DNA of 64,000 nt from Variovorax sp. V93 (lineage in GTDB: Bacteria; Pseudomonadota; Gammaproteobacteria; Burkholderiales; Burkholderiaceae_C): positions 2,170,001-2,234,000 of the forward strand of contig NZ_AP028669.1 of assembly GCF_041154485.1 (NCBI RefSeq). Reading direction: 5' to 3'. Both the position numbers and the translations under genes were made by a program. Below the pieces are notes generated by a model. It did no database searches. It was not told where the DNA came from and saw only the letters and a list, made by a program, of their open reading frames with translations. Shown here one piece after another: positions 59,422 through 64,000 of the stretch (positions within the stretch are counted from its first letter, which is position 1; each line of letters starts with the position of its first letter).

Positions 59422-60393
59422 ATGAACAAGAAGATCAGGCTCGCCGCATTCCTCCTCGCCTGCGCATCGGCGATGGCCGCCTCCGCCCAGGAGTGGCCGA
59501 CGAAGCCCGTGCGCGTGATCGTTCCCGCGCCCGCCGGCAGTTCGCTCGACCTGATCGCGCGCACGCTGGCCGACCGGCTGCGGCCCATGTGGAAGCAGCC
59601 CATCGTCATCGAGACCCGGGCCGGCGCGGGCGGCCTGATCGGCATGGACGCCGTGGCCAAGGCGCCGAACGACGGCCACACCCTGGGCATAGGCTTCAAC
59701 GGTCCGATCGCCTTCGGGCCCCACATGTACAGCCGCATGCCGTACGCGCCCGCGCGCGACCTGCTGCCGATCGTGCTCACCACCTCGCAGCCGAACGTGC
59801 TGGCCGTGCAGGCCGGCAACCCGGCCAACACGCTGCCTGAGTTCGTGGCGTGGGCGAAGAAGCAGGGCCACCAGTTCAGCTATGCCTCGGTGGGCGCGGG
59901 GAGTTCGTCGCACCTGACGATGGAGCTGTTTCGCAGCGTTGCCGGCATCGAGGCGGTGCATGTGCCTTATGCCGGATCGCCGCCCGCGGGCCTCTCGGTG
60001 GCAGCCGGCGACACGCAGGCGCTTTTCACCGTGGCACCGGCGCTGCTGCCGCTCATCCAGGGCAAGCGCCTCAAGCTGCTCGCGGTCACGAGCGCGAAGC
60101 GCTCCGAGCTCATGAAGGACCTGCCCACGGTGGCGGAGTCGGGCTATCCGGGCTTCGAGTCGCTGGCGTGGAACGGCCTCTTCACCGCGAGCGGTACGCC
60201 GCCCGACGTCGTTCGCCGCATCAACGCCGACGTGAACACCGTGCTGCAGGAGCCTGCCGTGCGCGAACTGCTGGCCAGCCAGGGCCTGGTGGCGGGCGGC
60301 GGCTCCGCCGAGGAGTTCAGCTCATTCATCGACAGCGAGGGCCGCAAGTGGGGCGCGATCATCGCCAGGCGCGGCATCCGGCTCGACCAGTGA
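59422..60393 (+). CDS. Bug-family substrate-binding protein
   Basis: The 323-aa protein has a signal peptide (about 1-22, ASAMAASAQ) and the Bug features EWPTKPVRVIVPAPAGSSLD, ETRAGAGGLIGMDAVAKAPN, VHVPYAGSPPAGLSVAAGD and NGLFTASGTPPDV. The segment usually reading GG-x-x-D is here AGSSLD, a mild change near the ligand site. It is upstream of the AtuA gene by 86 bases and probably serves the same pathway, with a second Bug gene behind AtuA. The ligand is unknown. Confidence 0.91.
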   Translation: MNKKIRLAAFLLACASAMAASAQEWPTKPVRVIVPAPAGSSLDLIARTLADRLRPMWKQPIVIETRAGAGGLIGMDAVAKAPNDGHTLGIGFNGPIAFGPHMYSRMPYAPARDLLPIVLTTSQPNVLAVQAGNPANTLPEFVAWAKKQGHQFSYASVGAGSSSHLTMELFRSVAGIEAVHVPYAGSPPAGLSVAAGDTQALFTVAPALLPLIQGKRLKLLAVTSAKRSELMKDLPTVAESGYPGFESLAWNGLFTASGTPPDVVRRINADVNTVLQEPAVRELLASQGLVAGGGSAEEFSSFIDSEGRKWGAIIARRGIRLDQ

Positions 60394-60479
60394 GATTTCT
60401 CGGACGATCTGAGATTCAGATCAATTGATCCGAATTTTCGATTTTACGGATGACGGCAGCCTGCCTAAAGTCCGCCTCG

Positions 60480-61871
60480 ATGAATGCCAATGCACCGCCC
60501 CCACTGCTGATCGGCTGCGCGGCCGGCTTTTCCGGCGACCGCACCGATGCGGCCGGGCCGGTGGTCGACACGCTGATCGCGCGGCTGGCCAGCGGCCCGG
60601 CGGGGCAGCGCGCCTATCTGATCTTCGAGACGCTGGCCGAACGCACGCTCGCGCTCGCCCAGCTGCGCCGCCGCGACAACCCTGAGGCCGGCTACGAGCC
60701 CTTGCTCGACGCCATGCTGCGGCCCGTGCTGGCGCGTTGCCTGGCCCACGGCATCCGCATCGTGAGCAACTTCGGCGCGGCCAATCCGCGCGCCGCGGCC
60801 CGCCACATCGCCCGCATGGCGCGCGAATTGGGCGCCGACGCGCCGCGCATCGCGGTGGTGGAGGGCGACGACCTCTCCGGCCCTGCGCACCGCGCGCTGC
60901 TGCATGAAACGCTGGGCGCGCAGATGGAGGGCCTGCGCATCGTCAGCGCCAACGCCTACATCGGCGCCGAGCCGATTGCCGCCGCGCTCGACGCCGGTGC
61001 GCAGATCGTGGTGTGCGGCCGCGTGGCCGATCCCTCTCTTGCGGTCGGCCCGGCCATGTCGCACTTCGGCTGGCGCGCCGACGACTGGCACCGGCTGGGC
61101 CGCGCCACCATGGCGGGCCATCTGCTCGAATGCGGCGCGCAGGTGTGCGGCGGCTACTTCGCAGACCCGGGCTACAAGGACGTGCCGGGGCTCGACAGCG
61201 TGGGCTTCCCGATTGCCGAGATCGACGCCGACGGCCGCTGCACCATCGGCAAGGCCGACGGCACCGGCGGGCTCGTGAGCGAAGCCACCGTGAAGGAGCA
61301 GCTGCTCTACGAAGTGCACGACCCGAGCGCCTACCTCACGCCCGACGTGGTGGCCGACATTGCCGAAGCCGAGGTGCGCGCGCTGCCCGGCAGGGACCGC
61401 GTCCAACTCTCCGGCGTGCGCGGCCATGCGCGGCCGAGCCACTACAAGGTCAACGTCTGCCATGAAGGCGGCTGGCTCGCCGAGGGCGAAATCTCCTATG
61501 CGGGACCGCGTGCCGAGGCGCGTGCGCGGCTCGCGGCCGAGGTGCTGCGCAAGCGCCTCGAAGGACTGGCGCTGCGCGTGGACCTGATCGGCGCGCTGAG
61601 CATCCTGGGCGACGATGCCGGCCACATGCTCGCGGACACGCCCGACACCGGCCTGCGCGACCTGCGCCTGCGCGTGGCCGCCACGCATGCGGAGCGCGCG
61701 CAGGCCGAGCGCCTGGCGCGCGAGGTCATGGCGCTCTACACCTGCGGGCCTGCGGGCGGCGGCGGCGTGCGCACGGCGCTCACGCCGCGGCTCAATACCC
61801 TGTCGTGCCTGCTGCCGCGGGAAGCGGTGCCGGTGCGCTTCGAACTGCTCGGCGCGGAGGCCCTCTCATGA
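60480..61871 (+). CDS. AtuA-family protein (acyclic terpene utilisation, DUF1446)
   Basis: The 463-aa protein begins MNANAPPPLLIGCAAGFSGD and shows the AtuA pattern: RIVSNFGAANPRAAARHIA, AQIVVCGRVADPSLAVGP, ATMAGHLLECGAQVCGGYF and VLRKRLEGLALRVDLIGALS. AtuA was named from acyclic terpene (citronellol) degradation in Pseudomonas, but its exact reaction is not defined. Here it sits with Bug receptors, not with terpene genes, which suggests carboxylic-acid metabolism. An ATG 10 codons upstream (60450) is an alternative start. The end overlaps the small partner gene (ATGA). Confidence 0.88.
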   Translation: MNANAPPPLLIGCAAGFSGDRTDAAGPVVDTLIARLASGPAGQRAYLIFETLAERTLALAQLRRRDNPEAGYEPLLDAMLRPVLARCLAHGIRIVSNFGAANPRAAARHIARMARELGADAPRIAVVEGDDLSGPAHRALLHETLGAQMEGLRIVSANAYIGAEPIAAALDAGAQIVVCGRVADPSLAVGPAMSHFGWRADDWHRLGRATMAGHLLECGAQVCGGYFADPGYKDVPGLDSVGFPIAEIDADGRCTIGKADGTGGLVSEATVKEQLLYEVHDPSAYLTPDVVADIAEAEVRALPGRDRVQLSGVRGHARPSHYKVNVCHEGGWLAEGEISYAGPRAEARARLAAEVLRKRLEGLALRVDLIGALSILGDDAGHMLADTPDTGLRDLRLRVAATHAERAQAERLAREVMALYTCGPAGGGGVRTALTPRLNTLSCLLPREAVPVRFELLGAEALS

Positions 61872-62236
61872 ACACATCGACAGACGACATGATCGAAGTG
61901 CCGGTCTACCGCGCGGCCCACGGCCGCACCGGCGACAAGGGCGACCGCTCCAACATCAGCGTGATCGCCTGGCACGCGGACCTCTACCCGGTGCTGGCCG
62001 AGCAGCTCACGCCCGAGCGCGTGTCGATGCAGTTCCGCCACCGCGCACCGGCACGGGTGCAGCGTTTCCTGCTGCCGCGGCTGCATGCGATGAACTTCGT
62101 GCTCGATGCCGTGCTCGACGGCGGCGTCAACGATGCACTGAACCTCGATGCGCACGGCAAGGCGCTGTCCTTCCTGTTGCTCGACATGCCCATCCGCGTG
62201 CCGCGCGCGCTGGCGCCGCTGCTGGCAGGGCCGTAG
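61868..62236 (+). CDS. AtuA-associated C-terminal-domain protein (122 aa)
   Basis: The protein begins MNTSTDDMIEVPVYRAAHGR and has the block RTGDKGDRSNISVIAWHADL, then RHRAPARVQRFLLPRLHAMN and a C-terminal GGVNDALNLDAHGKALSFLL. This short protein corresponds to the domain that is fused to the end of AtuA in many other bacteria, so here the gene is split into two. It starts in the ATGA overlap with the AtuA gene, consistent with equal production of the two subunits. The reaction is unknown. Confidence 0.85.
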   Translation: MNTSTDDMIEVPVYRAAHGRTGDKGDRSNISVIAWHADLYPVLAEQLTPERVSMQFRHRAPARVQRFLLPRLHAMNFVLDAVLDGGVNDALNLDAHGKALSFLLLDMPIRVPRALAPLLAGP

Positions 62237-62280
62237 CAGCCATCCTTTTTTTCCTCAGCCATCCATTCGGAGACAAAACA

Positions 62281-63252
62281 ATGAAACGACGTTCCCTGAC
62301 CCTTTCGGCCGCCGCGCTGGCCCTGGTGCCGCTGCTGGGCCACGCGCAGCCGCAGGCCTTTCCAGAAAAGCCCATCACCTTCGTCGTGCCCTTTGCGGCC
62401 GGCACCGCCACCGACCAGATCGCGCGTGCGCTGGGCAACAGCATCACGGCCGAAACGAAGCAGCCCGTCGTGATCGACAACAAGGCGGGCGCCAGCGGCT
62501 TCATCGCCTCGCAGCAGGTGGCCAAGGCCGCGGCCGACGGCTACACCGTGCTGATCACGACCAACACCACGCATGCCGCCAACGAGCACCTGTTCAAGAA
62601 GCTGCCCTACGACCCGGTGAAGGACTTCGCGCCCGTCACGGCACTCGGCAAGGGCGGGCAGATCATGGTGGTGAATCCGTCGTTCCCTGCGAAGAGCGTG
62701 GCCGAGTTCGTGGCGCTCGCGAAGAAGGAGCCGGGCAAGTACAGCTTCGGCAGCGGCAGTTCGTCCAGCCGCATGGCGGGCGAGCTGCTGCAGCAGATGG
62801 CCGACATCAAGCTGCTGCACGTGCCCTACAAGAGCAACACGCTGGCCGTCACCGACCTGCTGGGCGGCCAGATCCACATGATGATCACCGACGCGGCCAC
62901 CGGCCTGCCGCAGGTCAAGGGCGGCAAGCTGCGCGCGCTGGGCGTTTCGAGCGCGGCGCGTTCGCCGCTCGCGCCCGACGTGCCGACCATTTCGGAGGCC
63001 GGCGTGAAGGGCTATGAAATGGGCTACTGGTTCGCCGCCTATGCGCCCGCGAAGACACCGCCGGCCGTGGTCAAGCGGCTCAACGAGCTGCTGGTGAAGG
63101 CCGCCAAGAGCGAGTCCGCGAAGGCGGCCTTCTACGAACCCACCGGCACCGAGGTGTTCACCACCTCGCCCGAAGAGCTCGCCAGGTTCCAGACGGCCGA
63201 GTCGCAGAAGTGGGGCCGCATCGTCAAGGCCGCCGGCATCGAAGCCGAGTAG
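62281..63252 (+). CDS. Bug-family substrate-binding protein (second near AtuA)
   Basis: The 323-aa protein has a signal peptide (about 1-23, ALVPLLGHAQ) and Bug segments FPEKPITFVVPFAAGTATDQ, IDNKAGASGFIASQQVAKAA, LHVPYKSNTLAVTDLLGGQI and FAAYAPAKTPPAV. It follows the AtuA-partner gene by 44 bases, with a CGGAGACAAAACA ribosome binding site, so it is part of the same operon. With the gene at 59422 this makes a Bug-AtuA-Bug arrangement, parallel to the two-Bug operon at 45051-50025. Confidence 0.92.
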   Translation: MKRRSLTLSAAALALVPLLGHAQPQAFPEKPITFVVPFAAGTATDQIARALGNSITAETKQPVVIDNKAGASGFIASQQVAKAAADGYTVLITTNTTHAANEHLFKKLPYDPVKDFAPVTALGKGGQIMVVNPSFPAKSVAEFVALAKKEPGKYSFGSGSSSSRMAGELLQQMADIKLLHVPYKSNTLAVTDLLGGQIHMMITDAATGLPQVKGGKLRALGVSSAARSPLAPDVPTISEAGVKGYEMGYWFAAYAPAKTPPAVVKRLNELLVKAAKSESAKAAFYEPTGTEVFTTSPEELARFQTAESQKWGRIVKAAGIEAE

Positions 63253-63313
63253 GGCGCGCGCCGGCCGCAGCGGGGATCGGCGCCGCGCAGACACACAACG
63301 AAGGAGACAAACC

Positions 63314-64000
63314 ATGAAACGCTGGAGCCTGTTGGCTGCCACGGTGGCTTCGGCCGCCCTTTTCCTGAGCGCATGCGGCGGAAGCGGTGGTGGAGGAGGC
63401 GGTGGCTTCGTGCTGCCGCCGCCGGCCGCAACCACGCCCCCGCCGGCAACTGCCGAAGCGCCGAAGTTCAAGCTCGCCATCTCGAAGACCGAGGACGTTG
63501 CGGGCAGCTTCGGCAGCGTCGGCACCTACGAGAAGATCACCGGCACCTTCACGGGCGAGGTCGATCCGAAGGACGCGCGCAACGCCATCATCCAGGACCT
63601 GCCGCTCGCGCCGCTCAATGCCAATGGCAAGGTCGAGTACAGCTCCGAGTTCGTGCTCTTCAAGCCCAAGGACATGAGCAAGGCCAGCGGCGTGCTGCGC
63701 TACGACGCGCCGAACCGCGGCAACATCGTCAACCTCGATCCGTACTTTGCGTCGCGCGGCTACGTGTTCCTCACGGCCGCCTGGCAGGGCGACGTGCCGG
63801 CCGCGGCGGGCAAGCTCACGCTCCAGGTGCCCGTGGCCCGGAATGCGGACGGCAGCAGCATCACCGGCACCTACCGCGCCGAGCTGTTGCCCACGGCGGC
63901 CACCAACGATTCGCTGCCGCTGCCCGGCGGCCCGTTCAATGCGGCCATGCAGGCCTACGCGACGGCGAGCCTGGACAACACGCAGCCCGGCTACGTGCTC
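63314..64000 (+). CDS. Alpha/beta-hydrolase domain lipoprotein, N-terminal part
   Basis: The frame starts at ATG 63314 after AAGGAGACAAACC and stays open to the right edge (229 codons). The protein has a lipoprotein signal with lipobox LSAC (C21) and a poly-Gly stretch, a Pro/Ala/Thr linker, then a beta-rich domain with FKLAISKTEDVAGSFG, YEKITGTFTGEVDP, YSSEFVLFKPKD and LDPYFASRGYVFLTAAWQGD. This start is like the alpha/beta hydrolase domain-containing proteins of Burkholderiales (Abhydrolase_10 type). The catalytic serine would be outside the window. It may belong to the same transcript as the AtuA genes. Confidence 0.75.
   Translation, partial: MKRWSLLAATVASAALFLSACGGSGGGGGGGFVLPPPAATTPPPATAEAPKFKLAISKTEDVAGSFGSVGTYEKITGTFTGEVDPKDARNAIIQDLPLAPLNANGKVEYSSEFVLFKPKDMSKASGVLRYDAPNRGNIVNLDPYFASRGYVFLTAAWQGDVPAAAGKLTLQVPVARNADGSSITGTYRAELLPTAATNDSLPLPGGPFNAAMQAYATASLDNTQPGYVL

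Noticed and set aside
63363..63450. Poly-Gly and Pro/Ala/Thr low-complexity stretch near the start of the last gene
   Set aside because: It is an ordinary lipoprotein linker, not a separate repeat element.

Overview
The window is about 64 kb of GC-rich chromosomal DNA, almost fully coding. The content points to a betaproteobacterium of the Comamonadaceae, most like Variovorax: four Bug-type periplasmic binding proteins, a class I PHA synthase set (phaC, phaA, phaB), DUF3182, many small stress-type proteins and dense ATGA/GTGA gene overlaps. The genus is an inference from gene content; no rRNA, tRNA, CRISPR array or phage was seen.

Layout. (1) 1-1153: the start of an Hsp20 gene and two small uncharacterised genes. 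(2) 1328-18498: one long co-directional operon for alpha-glucan and trehalose metabolism, glgB-glgE-treS/maltokinase-(TM-helix channel-like gene)-glgX-treZ-malQ/treY. Trehalose can become maltose (TreS), maltose 1-phosphate (kinase domain), glucan (GlgE, GlgB), and the glucan can be debranched (GlgX), rearranged (MalQ) and returned to trehalose (TreY, TreZ), so the operon encodes a closed cycle without GlgA or GlgC. (3) 18.5-36.8 kb: a patchwork of small genes that look stress-related (PRC-barrel, hemerythrin, DUF421, DUF3182, isochorismatase-like hydrolase, PoxB-like enzyme, PLD lipoprotein, NlpD-like protein), a MerR regulator with its divergent methyltransferase, and a caa3-like cytochrome oxidase operon whose subunit I is fused to a subunit III-like region. 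(4) 36856-37123: a non-coding element with perfect 26-bp terminal inverted repeats and two internal long-stem hairpins, MITE-like. (5) 37.2-43.8 kb: CreA, NUDIX, FAH-family hydrolase, MaiA-type isomerase, PgeF, then phaC-phaA. (6) 44.0-50.0 kb: a LysR gene divergent from an operon for a Bug receptor, MaoC-type hydratase, CaiB-type CoA-transferase, CitE-like lyase and a second Bug receptor; the enzyme set matches itaconate (or another C5 diacid) breakdown to acetyl-CoA and pyruvate. It lies between phaCA and phaB. (7) 51.1-55.5 kb: phaB with a strong terminator, DctA, a YbaL/KefB-type antiporter and a small stress-type gene. (8) 55.7-57.3 kb: homoserine dehydrogenase preceded by a Thr/Ile-rich leader peptide, alternative hairpins and an intrinsic terminator, a textbook-like transcription attenuator. 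(9) 57.3-64.0 kb: DUF1090, a RIO-family kinase, a repeat-containing secreted protein, a Bug receptor, an AtuA-type gene with its small partner, another Bug receptor, and the start of a lipoprotein hydrolase.

The features most worth following up are the Thr/Ile attenuator, the palindromic element at 36.9 kb, the self-contained glucan-trehalose cycle with its MalQ-TreY fusion, the oxidase subunit I with a glutamine in place of the K-channel lysine, and the C5-diacid operon between phaA and phaB.
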